Source: Caballeronia sp. dw_276 (lineage in GTDB: Bacteria; Pseudomonadota; Gammaproteobacteria; Burkholderiales; Burkholderiaceae). Taken from it: a stretch of 64,000 nucleotides of DNA. Shown piece after piece: positions 18,570 to 27,502 of the stretch (position 1 is its first letter; each line of letters starts with the position of its first letter). Made by a program: the position numbers and the translations under genes. Where the stretch lies: contig NZ_JAAVUV010000011.1 of assembly GCF_018449635.1 (NCBI RefSeq), forward strand, positions 217,438-281,437, read 5' to 3'. A model generated the notes under the pieces. That model was given only the letters and a program-made list of their open reading frames with translations, had not been told where the DNA came from and did not search any database.

Positions 18570-19031
18570 GGATTTGCGCCCAGGTGTTCAGGTAACGAGG
18601 ATCTAAACAGTTACGCTGAAACGACCAAGGACAACCTATCGTGGAAATTGTAGAAAGCGGGAAAGCAAGCTACGTGTAAATTGACGATCGCCCGTGCGAG
18701 GGCTGCAGACTGCCCTATTCTTCTATTCGCCTCCATCAGTAAAATCTGAAATGAGGGTGAAGAAAGGTGTGGTTTCGAGCAGTTGCACTGAGAAGATGCC
18801 CCAAAAATATTCCATTTTCAGGCCATGCGATGTATGCAGGCTCAGCGAGCCTGCGGGTGCGGAATGTAGCGAAATTTGCGAGATCGATGCCGACCCGTGT
18901 TACGTCCAGCGCAACGGTCTCTAAAAACAAAAACACCCCACAGCGTAGCCCGCGTGCAGGGTGGGAGTGACTATCTCAGAAAGCCCGGCAGACTAAAAAT
19001 CCGCCGGGCTTTTTTTATTTACGTCGCGAGT
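18570..19031. other. 462-bp gap with possible IS110-like remnant
   Basis: There is no intact gene between the T6SS cassette and the DUF3443 gene. On the minus strand, about 18736-18936 reads VALDVTRVGIDLANF near its start, which resembles the N-terminus of IS110-family transposases (VGIDLAKNVF). It then loses similarity, so it may be a decayed fragment. The right end holds a strong terminator at 18980-19017 that points mainly to the plus strand, where no gene precedes it. Confidence 0.35.
18980..19017 (+). terminator. Strong intrinsic terminator, source transcript unclear
   Basis: The stem AAGCCCGGC / GCCGGGCTT has a 13-base loop and is followed by T7. On the plus strand there is no obvious gene before it, so it may end an unannotated small RNA. 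On the minus strand it lies just after the DUF3443 stop at 19032, but its T run there is poor (TTTCT). Confidence 0.7.
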
Positions 19032-20345
19032 TCAGAACGCCACGAAAGGCGCATTGCCGTTGTTGCCGAACCCGAAGTACACATGACGTCCGAAGAAGAA
19101 CGGCAGACCGAAGTCGAACAGCGTCGGGAACGAACCGATGTTCCCAGCCAGCCCGTTCAACGCGTAGTTCGTGCCGCTGCCGGCCAGCGTCTTGGCGTTG
19201 GCGACCGTGAAGTTCACCGTGGCCGACGTGCCGTCCTGGCCGATCACCGTCGAGGACAACGCCGTCGAACTCGCCGGACAGTAAAAGTCCGTGAAGCTCG
19301 TCGTGCAATTTGGCAAGGACGTGTCGTTGAAAAACAAGCCGTTCGAACCGGAATCGACGATCGTCGTCACCGACGCGCCTTTGTACGAACCGCTCAAATT
19401 ACCGAACGCCGAGGATTTGAAGGACGTCGCGCCGGTCAGCGTGTTGTTGCTCTGCGTCCCGATACCAAACACCAGCGTGCCCGTCACCGACGCAGCCGCG
19501 CTCGCCACCGGCGGCAATTGCACGATCACGCCGTTGTTGTCCACGGCGAACTTCGTCACGGGATTCACAACCTGGTTCGCGACTGCCACCGCGGTTTGCG
19601 AGCAATTCGTCCCCGACGGACACGAGTAGTAGTTGCTGGTCGCGGCGTTGGCGCAAGCGGCCCCGCAGTCCGTCGCCGATACACCCACGCCCAGGATCCC
19701 GTTCGCGCCGAGTTGCCGCGACGTGCTCTCGTTGCTGCCATTGATACAGCCCGATGCCGGAACCGTCGAATTCGCCAGATCGCCTACGATCTGAATCGGA
19801 ATGGCGCTCGCCGTTTCGCCGCCGATCTTCACGTCGGCGGTACGCACGGTGCCCCACGTGAAGCCATCGGCGAATTGCGTGCACTGCGCGAGCTGGCCGC
19901 CGCTCGTCGACTGGTTGATCGGCAGGTTCGTGATGATTTGCGCGGCGGCGTCGCTGGCAAGACGCAGGCCGTACGAGCCGGTATCAACCTGAATGTTGTC
20001 GATGGTCTGGCACACGCTGGTTCCAGGCGCGCAAACGGTCACGGTCACGTTCGGAATATTGACGAAGTTCTGCGCGCCGGGGCCAACGGTGATTGGCACC
20101 GTGTTCGCAGCCGTCGATGCAATCGGCTGCGCGTTCGGCGCGCCGCCCACGTTCCCGCCACTGCCACTTCCGCCGCTGCCGCTACCGCTGCCGGAGCTGC
20201 CGCCACTGCTGACTGAACTGTTGCCGGAGTCGCCGCCTCCGCCGCCGCAGGCAGCGAGAAACACGGACAGGCTGAGCACGGCGAGGCATCGGAACAAGCC
20301 GGACTTCAAAGAGAAAAAAGACGATGAAAACGTCGGACGCATCAT
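19032..20345 (-). CDS. DUF3443 family lipoprotein
   Basis: This 437-residue exported protein has a lipoprotein signal with lipobox LAAC (Cys33). A low-complexity Gly/Ser linker (SSGGSSGSGSGSGG) is followed by the DUF3443 domain, which has several cysteines (for example CGAACANAATSNYYSC) that could form periplasmic disulfides. The family is restricted mainly to Burkholderiales and has no known function. It follows the DUF2844 gene by 15 bp and is clearly in the same operon; this pairing recurs in the group. It is predicted to be anchored in the outer membrane. Confidence 0.85.
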   Translation of the reverse strand: MMRPTFSSSFFSLKSGLFRCLAVLSLSVFLAACGGGGGDSGNSSVSSGGSSGSGSGSGGSGSGGNVGGAPNAQPIASTAANTVPITVGPGAQNFVNIPNVTVTVCAPGTSVCQTIDNIQVDTGSYGLRLASDAAAQIITNLPINQSTSGGQLAQCTQFADGFTWGTVRTADVKIGGETASAIPIQIVGDLANSTVPASGCINGSNESTSRQLGANGILGVGVSATDCGAACANAATSNYYSCPSGTNCSQTAVAVANQVVNPVTKFAVDNNGVIVQLPPVASAAASVTGTLVFGIGTQSNNTLTGATSFKSSAFGNLSGSYKGASVTTIVDSGSNGLFFNDTSLPNCTTSFTDFYCPASSTALSSTVIGQDGTSATVNFTVANAKTLAGSGTNYALNGLAGNIGSFPTLFDFGLPFFFGRHVYFGFGNNGNAPFVAF

Positions 20346-20360
20346 GAAAGTCTCCGTCCG

Positions 20361-20888
20361 TTATTGGATGTCGCTGGCGCTGACGCCGGCGGGCAAGGCT
20401 TGTGGAAGATAAGCCTGGCCGACAAACGCGCCCATGTGGCCACCGGAACGGACGACCAGCGCACTGCCGGCAACGCTCACCGGCCCGCGACCGCCGCCAT
20501 TGGCGCGCTGGTTCTGGATACCCTGGACGTATTGCGGAAAGTAGCTGCCGAGCAGCGTCGGCAAATCGGGGATTCGCGGGCCTTGCCACGCAATGCCGAA
20601 GACCGTTCCGTCCGCGCCCACATACTCATTGACGACGGTGCCGACTGCGAGCGTCGTGGTGCGTACGGTGAAAGCGCTCGTGGACGCCGCAGCCGCGGAA
20701 CCCGCCGGCACCGATGCCGCATGCGACACCGAATTGCTGACAGTAGCGCCCGCGGGCGCCGTCATGGGCGCGCCGCCGAGCACTGCGTAGGCAGGTGCTA
20801 CGGCCAATACGCTGAACGTCAATCCTGCTGCCAGACTTGCGAGCGCGCGAGCGCGCCGAAAGCCGAATGAAATGATCGAAGTGTCCAC
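20361..20888 (-). CDS. DUF2844 domain-containing exported protein
   Basis: This 175-residue protein has a signal peptide (basic RRARA, then hydrophobic LASLAAGLTFSVLAVAPAYA with cleavage near residue 35) and a DUF2844 domain containing GTVVNEYVGADGTVFGIAWQG. The function is unknown. It is the first gene of a two-gene operon with the DUF3443 lipoprotein. DUF2844/DUF3443 pairs are thought to act together at the cell envelope, judged only by their linkage. Confidence 0.82.
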   Translation of the reverse strand: MDTSIISFGFRRARALASLAAGLTFSVLAVAPAYAVLGGAPMTAPAGATVSNSVSHAASVPAGSAAAASTSAFTVRTTTLAVGTVVNEYVGADGTVFGIAWQGPRIPDLPTLLGSYFPQYVQGIQNQRANGGGRGPVSVAGSALVVRSGGHMGAFVGQAYLPQALPAGVSASDIQ

Positions 20889-21115
20889 TTCAATTCTCCG
20901 TTTCGATTATTTCAAGCGATGCACTGTTTCGTCTGCTGAAACCCCGCGAGCGTGCGAGGCGTTCGCCGAGACGTAAGTATGCCAGTCGAATGCGTCGATC
21001 TCGGGAAAGTGAACATATGTTGCAACGCGAAATCAGCCGAAATGGGTGTTGTTTTGACCCGCGCGGGTAGCGTGCGCGTCGGCGTTGCCTGGCGCGCACG
21101 TGGGTAAGCGCTGCG

Positions 21116-21823
21116 TCAGAAACCCAGGCTGGCCAGAAGGTCGTCGACTTGCGTCTGGTCCTGAACGACGTCGGTGCGGCCTTCGGGGTTGATCTGCGGG
21201 CCGTTCAGCAGCGTTTCCGGCGTACCCGAAACCGTCGATGCCGCCAACGCCGCCGCCTGCGCCGCGAACTGTTCACGCCGCTCGGGCGCAATGTTTTCCA
21301 GCAGCACGCCGAGCAATTGCTGCTCGATCACATACACCACGTCGGTGATCTTTTTGATCACCTGACCGGTCAGATCCTGGAAATCCTGCGCGAGCATGAT
21401 TTCGAGCAATTGCGCGTTGGTCGCGACCGTGTGTACCGGCACTTGCTGCAGGAACCCGCGGGTATCGGCGAGCAGGGTTTTTACGTTCGCGTTGTCCAGC
21501 GGCGCGCCATACCACTGCTCCCAGCGGGCATCGAGCGCTTCTGCGTCGCGCTGCATGGTTTCCTGCATCGGCTTGGCGAGTTCGATGGCGTTCAGCGCGC
21601 GATCTGCAGCCTGTTCGGTCATCGTCGCGACGTATTTCAGGCGGTCGCGTGCGTCCGGAACCATTTCGGCGGCGGCTTCGACTTGTTTGTCGAGGCCGAG
21701 TTCGCGCATGGAATCGCGCAGCGTGCGCGTCAGTTGGCCAATGCGCGCCAAAATCCGGTCGCTCGATGCATCCCCGTCCTGCTCGATCGCCGTCAGCGCT
21801 TCCTGGGTTGTCATTTCGTTCAC
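21116..21823 (-). CDS. cheZ: Chemotaxis protein phosphatase CheZ
   Basis: This 235-residue protein speeds dephosphorylation of CheY-P. The conserved active helix reads FQDLTGQVIKKI, containing the catalytic glutamine. The C-terminal CheY-binding peptide is present (VDDLLASLGF). It is the last gene of the minus-strand mot-che operon and starts four bases after the cheY stop, so it is coupled to cheY. Length and ends are typical of the family. Confidence 0.95.
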   Translation of the reverse strand: MNEMTTQEALTAIEQDGDASSDRILARIGQLTRTLRDSMRELGLDKQVEAAAEMVPDARDRLKYVATMTEQAADRALNAIELAKPMQETMQRDAEALDARWEQWYGAPLDNANVKTLLADTRGFLQQVPVHTVATNAQLLEIMLAQDFQDLTGQVIKKITDVVYVIEQQLLGVLLENIAPERREQFAAQAAALAASTVSGTPETLLNGPQINPEGRTDVVQDQTQVDDLLASLGF

Positions 21824-21826
21824 GAT

Positions 21827-22222
21827 TCAGCTCCCGGCCTTGGCCATCTTTTCGAGAATCTTCGTGAGCTTCTCGTCGAGGGTCGCGGCCGTGAACGGCT
21901 TGACCACGTATCCGCTCGCGCCAGCCTGCGCTGCGGCAATGATGTTTTCCTTCTTCGATTCCGCCGTCACCATCAGCACCGGCAAGTGCGAAAGGGCGGC
22001 ATCGGCGCGAATCTGCTTGAGCATTTCCAGGCCATCGAGGTTCGGCATGTTCCAGTCGGAAATGACGAACTCGAAACCGCCGCCACGCAGGCGCGCGAGA
22101 CCGGCTGCGCCGTCCTCGGCTTCATCGACGTTTGAAAAACCCAGTTCCTTCAGCAGGTTTCGCACGATACGGCGCATCGTCGGGAAGTCATCGACGACCA
22201 AAATCTTCATGTTCTTGTCCAT
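21827..22222 (-). CDS. cheY: Chemotaxis response regulator CheY
   Basis: This 131-residue single-domain receiver has the acidic pair Asp11/Asp12, phospho-acceptor Asp56 (SDWNMPN), Thr86 and Lys108. The sequence closely follows enterobacterial CheY, including KELGFSNVDEAEDG, so this is the likely motor-binding CheY. The start at 22222 (MDKNMKILVVDD) is chosen; the much longer in-frame extension upstream runs back through cheB antiframe sequence and is not protein-like. Adjacent cheZ supports the assignment. Confidence 0.95.
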   Translation of the reverse strand: MDKNMKILVVDDFPTMRRIVRNLLKELGFSNVDEAEDGAAGLARLRGGGFEFVISDWNMPNLDGLEMLKQIRADAALSHLPVLMVTAESKKENIIAAAQAGASGYVVKPFTAATLDEKLTKILEKMAKAGS

Positions 22223-22299
22223 CTTCACTGCTCCTTGTATTCCCGTTGTTTCTTCAGGCGGCGCGCACGCCGCGTGGGTATTCGAATTGGTGAGGCGGT

Positions 22300-23415
22300 T
22301 CAGACGCGCTGCGCGCGCTCGCCCATGGAATTGAGGCGCGCCATCACGCGCCGGGTCATTTCCGATAACGGCGCGATCTCGCTGACGCCGCCAGTTGCAA
22401 CGGCTTCGCGCGGCATGCCGTAGACCACGCAGCTGGCTTCGTCCTGCGCGAACGTATAGGCGCCCGCCTGCTGCATTTCCAGCATGCCCTGCGCGCCGTC
22501 GCGGCCCATGCCGGTCAGGATCACGCCGAGCGCGTTCTTGCCGGCGTGCTGCGCGGCGGAACGGAACAACACATCCACCGACGGCCGATGCCGGTTGACC
22601 GGCGGGGCATCCGAGAGATGCGCGACGTAGTTGGCGCCGCTGCGGGCAAGCACGAGGTGCGCGTCGCCCGGCGCGATATACGCGTGGCCCGGCAGCACGC
22701 GCTCGCCGTGCTCCGCTTCTTTCACCGCGATGCGGCACAGGCCGTTCAGACGTTGCGCGAACGACTTCGTGAAGCCCGGCGGCATGTGCTGCGCGATCAT
22801 CACGCCGGGTGCATCGGGCGGAAGGGGAAGCAGGAGTTCGCGGATCGCTTCGGTGCCGCCCGTCGATGCCCCGACGATGATCAGCTTCTCCGTACTCACC
22901 AGCGGATTGTTCAGGTTCGGCGTGGGTTTCTGCGCCACGGATGCACCGCTCGAACCCGCCGCAGCGTGCACGACGTGAGGCGTTTGCCGAACCCGGGCGC
23001 GTGCGGCGGCGCGGATTTTATCGGCGAGCTTTTCCGAGTATTCGAGCATGCCGTCGCGAATGCCCACGCGCGGTTTCGTCACGAAATCCACCGCACCGAG
23101 TTCGAGCGCGCGCAGCGTGATTTCCGAACCGCGTTCCGTCAGCGACGACACCATCACCACCGGCATGGGCCGAAGCCGCATCAGCTTTTCGAGGAAATCG
23201 AGGCCATCCATGCGCGGCATTTCCACGTCGAGCGTGAGCACGTCCGGGTTGTGCTGCTTGATCAAGTCGCGCGCGACCAGCGGATCAGGCGCGGTGGCGC
23301 ACACGTGCATGTCGGGCTGCGAATTGATGATCTCGGTCATCAGGCTGCGCACCAGCGCCGAGTCATCGACGCACAACACGCTGATCTTCGGTTCCGTGCT
23401 CCGGGCCGTTGTCAT
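22300..23415 (-). CDS. cheB: Chemotaxis methylesterase/glutamine deamidase CheB
   Basis: This 371-residue two-domain protein has an N-terminal receiver (Asp17/18, phospho-acceptor Asp63 in LTLDVEMPRMDG). A linker leads to the methylesterase domain with a Ser184 (GASTGG), His210 (AQHMPPGF) and Asp306 (GMGRDGAQG) triad. It demethylates receptor glutamates to reset adaptation, opposing CheR. Its start overlaps the cheD stop by 4 bp. The SLTERGSEI and GAVDFVTKP segments are classical. Confidence 0.96.
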   Translation of the reverse strand: MTTARSTEPKISVLCVDDSALVRSLMTEIINSQPDMHVCATAPDPLVARDLIKQHNPDVLTLDVEMPRMDGLDFLEKLMRLRPMPVVMVSSLTERGSEITLRALELGAVDFVTKPRVGIRDGMLEYSEKLADKIRAAARARVRQTPHVVHAAAGSSGASVAQKPTPNLNNPLVSTEKLIIVGASTGGTEAIRELLLPLPPDAPGVMIAQHMPPGFTKSFAQRLNGLCRIAVKEAEHGERVLPGHAYIAPGDAHLVLARSGANYVAHLSDAPPVNRHRPSVDVLFRSAAQHAGKNALGVILTGMGRDGAQGMLEMQQAGAYTFAQDEASCVVYGMPREAVATGGVSEIAPLSEMTRRVMARLNSMGERAQRV

Positions 23416-24131
23416 GCTTCCTCCGCCGTCTTCATGCGGACGGTTCGCTGCAGGCCGGCTGCGGCACCGAATAGTTCGATGCGGGGTTTATCGGTTGTTT
23501 TCGCTTTTGGCTGGCTGAACAGTTCGACGCGCGCACGCGCCTTCGCCAGCCGTTCGCTGCGTGCTTCGGGCGTTTGGCGCACCAGCGCCTGTTCGCGTTC
23601 GACCACGCTCGGGTCTTGATGCGTGATCAGTTTCTTGACCATTGCCTGGCCGGTTCGCGGCATGAACGCGACCTTGCGCGGATACATGCCCTGCAAATCC
23701 TCAGCCACGATACGAATCTTTTCCAGCGCGAGATACCGGCGCACGAACTCGGAATTCCTGTCGCCGATATTGATCGTCGTCATGCCGGCCAGCACCGCGC
23801 CGCCGCCGAATACCTTGGCTTCGAAGCGTTCGCGCCGGCCGCCGCGCTTGATCATCTCGTTGATCAGCACTTCCATGGCGTACGCGCCGTAGCGCATGGA
23901 ATCCGAACTCGATTGCGATGCGTCCGCGCCGTCGTCGGGCAGCATGAAATGGTTCATGCCGCCAATGCCGGCCGTCCGGTCCGTAATGCACGCCGCCACG
24001 CACGAACCGAGCACCGTGACGAGGACCATGTTCTCGCCCGTCATGTAGAACTCGTTCGGCAACAACTTCACGCCCGGGAGCTTGAAGTGGTTGTCGAAAT
24101 AAAGGTTCGTCGCGATCGGCAATGCGCTCAT
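23412..24131 (-). CDS. cheD: Chemoreceptor glutamine deamidase CheD
   Basis: This 239-residue protein has the CheD catalytic segment LGSCVAACITDRTAGIGGMNH, bringing the cysteine, histidine and threonine residues together. It deamidates receptor glutamines and may modulate CheY phosphatases in other bacteria. It overlaps cheR by 4 bp upstream and cheB by 4 bp downstream. The C-terminal extension after about residue 190 is basic and of low similarity, as in other Burkholderiales CheD. Confidence 0.95.
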   Translation of the reverse strand: MSALPIATNLYFDNHFKLPGVKLLPNEFYMTGENMVLVTVLGSCVAACITDRTAGIGGMNHFMLPDDGADASQSSSDSMRYGAYAMEVLINEMIKRGGRRERFEAKVFGGGAVLAGMTTINIGDRNSEFVRRYLALEKIRIVAEDLQGMYPRKVAFMPRTGQAMVKKLITHQDPSVVEREQALVRQTPEARSERLAKARARVELFSQPKAKTTDKPRIELFGAAAGLQRTVRMKTAEEA

Positions 24132-25051
24132 GCCAGCTCTCCGGCGAGCGCCTTCTTCTTCGCGGGTCCAGCAACGGAATCACGCGACAGCGCGTACACC
24201 GTCTGGCCGCGCAACTTGAACGCCTGCGTCACGTACGTGAAGTTTTCCGAATGCCCGGCGAACAGCAAACCGCCGCTTTTCATCAGCGGTTCGAAGCGCG
24301 CGAGAACTTGCGCTTGCGTGGGTTTATCGAAGTAGATCATCACGTTGCGACAGAAAATCGCGTCGAACTGGCCGGGCAGCGCGTACTTGGAATCTGTCAG
24401 GTTCAGTTGCTCGAACTTCACCATCGCGCGCACTTCGGGACGGATCTTCACCATGCCCGCGTGTGCGCCCGTGCCCTTCAGGAAGAAGCGCTTCAGGCGA
24501 TCGTTGCCAAGCGTCTTCACCGAATCGAGCGAATACACGCCTGCGTCGGCCTTCTGCAATACCTGGCTGTCGATATCCGTTGCGATCACCGTGCATTGAC
24601 GCGCGGCCGAATCGCCAAGCGTTTCCATCAACGTCATGGCGATGGAATACGGTTCCTCGCCTGTCGATGCCGCCGAGCACCACACCGAGAACGGCTGCGG
24701 CCGGCTTTTCGCGAACGTGGCGAGAATCGGAAAGTGATGCGATTCGCGGAAGAACGCGGTCAGGTTCGTGGTCAGCGCGTTGGTGAACGCCTCCCATTCG
24801 GCGCTGTCCGGCTGCGCTTCGAGACGATCGAGATAAAGGCGAAAGGTATCGATATTGCACGCGCGCAGGCGTCGCGCGAGACGGCTGTACGCCATGTCAC
24901 GTTTATGCTCGGACAGCGAAATCCCCGCGCGACGATGAATCAGGTCGCGAATGCGGCCGAAATCGGCGCTGGTGAATTCGAAGTCGCGTTCCACTTCCGA
25001 ACCGTTGCGGGTCCGGTCGCGGGGTGTATCGACGGGTGAGCGCGTTGCCAT
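24128..25051 (-). CDS. cheR: Chemotaxis protein methyltransferase CheR
   Basis: This 307-residue SAM-dependent enzyme methylates receptor glutamates. It has an N-terminal helical domain (FGRIRDLIHRRAGISLSEHK), then the Rossmann methyltransferase domain with WCSAASTGEEPYSIAMTL and FDAIFCRNVMIYFD. It overlaps cheD by 4 bp. The receptor encoded just upstream ends in a CheR-docking pentapeptide, a good functional match. Confidence 0.96.
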   Translation of the reverse strand: MATRSPVDTPRDRTRNGSEVERDFEFTSADFGRIRDLIHRRAGISLSEHKRDMAYSRLARRLRACNIDTFRLYLDRLEAQPDSAEWEAFTNALTTNLTAFFRESHHFPILATFAKSRPQPFSVWCSAASTGEEPYSIAMTLMETLGDSAARQCTVIATDIDSQVLQKADAGVYSLDSVKTLGNDRLKRFFLKGTGAHAGMVKIRPEVRAMVKFEQLNLTDSKYALPGQFDAIFCRNVMIYFDKPTQAQVLARFEPLMKSGGLLFAGHSENFTYVTQAFKLRGQTVYALSRDSVAGPAKKKALAGELA

Positions 25052-25110
25052 TTTCTAGCCTTCGTTCTGCTGGAACGTGCGGTGAACCTGCATGATTTTC
25101 TGCCACTGCC

Positions 25111-26901
25111 TTAGAAGGTTTCCCAGTCGCCAGCTGCAGCGAGCTTTGGCGCCTTGGCCGACGGTTGGGCTTTTTCAGCCGCGGTAGCCTCGGCCATGAC
25201 CTTCGCATCTACCTTCGCATCTACCTTATTAACGGCGCGATTGGCCGCGACGTTAGGCCGCGAAACAACTTTTATCGGGGCGATGGCGCGGTTTGCGTTC
25301 GAGCTCGTCGCAACCGACGGTTCAACGCGTCCCGGCTGGGCCGTGTCGCCGCTGACTTGCCAATGCCCGACCACGTCCTTGAGCTTGCGCGTCTGTTCTT
25401 CAAGCGATGCCGCCGCAGCCGCCGCTTCTTCAACCAGCGCGGCGTTCTGCTGCGTGACTTCGTCCATCTGCCCGACGGCGCGGCTGACCTGTTCGATGCC
25501 CTGCGATTGTTCGTCCGATGCCGCGCTGATCTCGCCCATGATGTCCGTCACGCGACGTACCGCCTGGACGATTTCATCCATGGTCGTGCCGGCGCGCGCC
25601 ACGAGTTGCGAGCCGCTTTCCACCTTCGCCGTCGAGTCGCCGATCAGCGATTTGATCTCTTTTGCCGCCGCCGCGCTGCGTTGCGCGAGGCTGCGCACTT
25701 CGCCGGCCACGACCGCGAATCCGCGCCCTTCTTCGCCGGCACGCGCCGCTTCGACCGCCGCATTCAGCGCGAGAATATTCGTCTGGAAAGCGATCCCCTC
25801 GATCACGCCGATGATGTCCACCACCTTGCTCGAACTCGATGAAATCGCGTTCATGGTATCCACGACCTGCTCGACGACTTCACCGCCGCGCGATGCAATA
25901 TCGGATGCGTTGACGGCGAGTTGCGACGCCTGACGTGCGTTCTCGGCGTTCTGCTTAACCGTGCTCGTCAACTGCTCCATGCTCGACGCCGTTTCCTGCA
26001 GCGACGCCGCCTGTTCCTCGGTACGTTGCGACAAATCCGTGTTGCCGCTCGCGATCTCACGCGCGCCGACATCGATGGATTCCGCGCCGTGATGCACCGA
26101 CCCCACCATCGCGGTCAGATTCACGCGCATCCGTTCGATCCCCGCAAACAAGCGGCCGATCTCGTTGGTTTTATCGGTATGGGCGGAGCGCGTCAGGTCG
26201 CCGCGCGCAATGCGTTCGAAGTGATCGACCGCGTCGTTGATCGGCTGCACGATCATGCCGCCCATGGCGAAGCGCGTGCCGATCAGCGTCAGCACGGCCA
26301 GCACCATCACGCCGGTGATCACCTCGATCAGCAACGTGATATTCGCCTGCGTATCCGCGCGCAAGGTATCGGCGTGCTTTTGCGTGAAGTCCACGACCGC
26401 GGATGCCGCCGTGTCCAGCGCAACGAACATCGGGCTGATTTTTGTGTCGGCGATGGCGTGATATGCCGGCAGGTCGTTCGCACGGATCGCGACGAACTCA
26501 GGATCCACGCCCTCGCGCATCAGCGTGTCGCGCTTGGCCACGACTTCGTCCAGCATGGCTTGCGGCAAAGTGGGCTTCGGCGTGGACAGGAAAAGCTTCC
26601 AGTTCTCGTTGGATTTATCGAGCAGGAACTGGCCGCGATCGATCGCCTTCTTGGCTTCGTCGGTCTTGCCGGCTTCATCGAGTGAACGCACGCGGTCGAG
26701 CGTCACACGGGCGCGCAGCAAGTACGACGACGCATCGTTCAGCGCGCGCACCGAGACCATGTCGCTGTCCGCCAGCATGGACAGCGAATTGCCCGCCGAG
26801 CGCAAGCCATTCAGCGAAAGCGCGGCCACGACAGCGGCAAAGCCGACGAACAGCAAGCCCACGAGCGTCAGCGTGGTACGAATCGACCAGTTCTTAAGCA
26901 T
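25111..26901 (-). CDS. Methyl-accepting chemotaxis protein (Tar/Tsr-like)
   Basis: This 596-residue chemoreceptor has transmembrane helix 1 (about residues 10-32), a periplasmic four-helix-bundle sensor, helix 2 (about 190-210) and a HAMP domain. The cytoplasmic signalling hairpin has the tip motif FQTNILALNAAVEAARAGEE. The C-terminus GDWETF matches the NWETF pentapeptide that recruits CheR and CheB. Its ligand is unknown; the periplasmic domain is of the general Tar type. It lies between cheW and cheR in the operon, the usual place in this group. Confidence 0.94.
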   Translation of the reverse strand: MLKNWSIRTTLTLVGLLFVGFAAVVAALSLNGLRSAGNSLSMLADSDMVSVRALNDASSYLLRARVTLDRVRSLDEAGKTDEAKKAIDRGQFLLDKSNENWKLFLSTPKPTLPQAMLDEVVAKRDTLMREGVDPEFVAIRANDLPAYHAIADTKISPMFVALDTAASAVVDFTQKHADTLRADTQANITLLIEVITGVMVLAVLTLIGTRFAMGGMIVQPINDAVDHFERIARGDLTRSAHTDKTNEIGRLFAGIERMRVNLTAMVGSVHHGAESIDVGAREIASGNTDLSQRTEEQAASLQETASSMEQLTSTVKQNAENARQASQLAVNASDIASRGGEVVEQVVDTMNAISSSSSKVVDIIGVIEGIAFQTNILALNAAVEAARAGEEGRGFAVVAGEVRSLAQRSAAAAKEIKSLIGDSTAKVESGSQLVARAGTTMDEIVQAVRRVTDIMGEISAASDEQSQGIEQVSRAVGQMDEVTQQNAALVEEAAAAAASLEEQTRKLKDVVGHWQVSGDTAQPGRVEPSVATSSNANRAIAPIKVVSRPNVAANRAVNKVDAKVDAKVMAEATAAEKAQPSAKAPKLAAAGDWETF

Positions 26902-26940
26902 GTCTTTCTTCCAGACGGTTCAAACAGTTCAAACGTGGGA

Positions 26941-27471
26941 TCAAGCCGCGACGGAGTCGATCAACTCCATCTCCTTGCTTGTCATCAACTTTTCGATGTC
27001 CATCAGGATCAGCATGCGGCCATCGACCGTGCCGAGTCCCGTCAGATATTCGGTCGTGAGCGTGGCGCCGAATTCCGGCGCGGGCATGACCTGATCAGCT
27101 TGCAGCGTGAGGACGTCGGATACGCCGTCGACCACCATGCCCACCACGCGATGCGCCACGTTCAGGATGATCACGACCGTCTGGTTGTCGTACTCGACGC
27201 GGCCGAGGTTGAACTTGATGCGCATATCGACGATCGGCACGATGATGCCGCGCAGGTTGATCACGCCCTTGATGAACGCCGGCGCATTCGCGATGCGCGT
27301 GACGTTGTCGTAGCCGCGAATTTCCTGCACCTTCAGGATGTCGATGCCGTACTCTTCCGCGCCCAGCGTGAAGACGAGGAATTCCTGGCCGGCCGCTTCA
27401 GCCTGAGTCGAAACGCGTTGAACATCGCGGCGCTGCGCCGCGGAGGTGATCGATTGGATGTCTGCTGCCAT
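26941..27471 (-). CDS. cheW: Chemotaxis coupling protein CheW
   Basis: This 176-residue SH3-like adaptor bridges receptors and CheA. Typical segments are FLVFTLGAEEYGIDILKVQEIRG and INLRGIIVPIVDMR. It is located between cheA and the receptor gene, in the same orientation, with short spacers (31 and 39 bp). Length is near the family norm. Confidence 0.96.
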   Translation of the reverse strand: MAADIQSITSAAQRRDVQRVSTQAEAAGQEFLVFTLGAEEYGIDILKVQEIRGYDNVTRIANAPAFIKGVINLRGIIVPIVDMRIKFNLGRVEYDNQTVVIILNVAHRVVGMVVDGVSDVLTLQADQVMPAPEFGATLTTEYLTGLGTVDGRMLILMDIEKLMTSKEMELIDSVAA

Positions 27472-27502
27472 TTTTAGCTCCCGTCCGTTGTCTGGTTAAT
27501 GC

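Noticed and set aside
21827..22738. A 303-codon frame ending in cheY
   Set aside because: The first 172 codons run antisense-like through the cheB 3' end with Arg/Ala-rich nonsense. The CheY protein begins at 22222.
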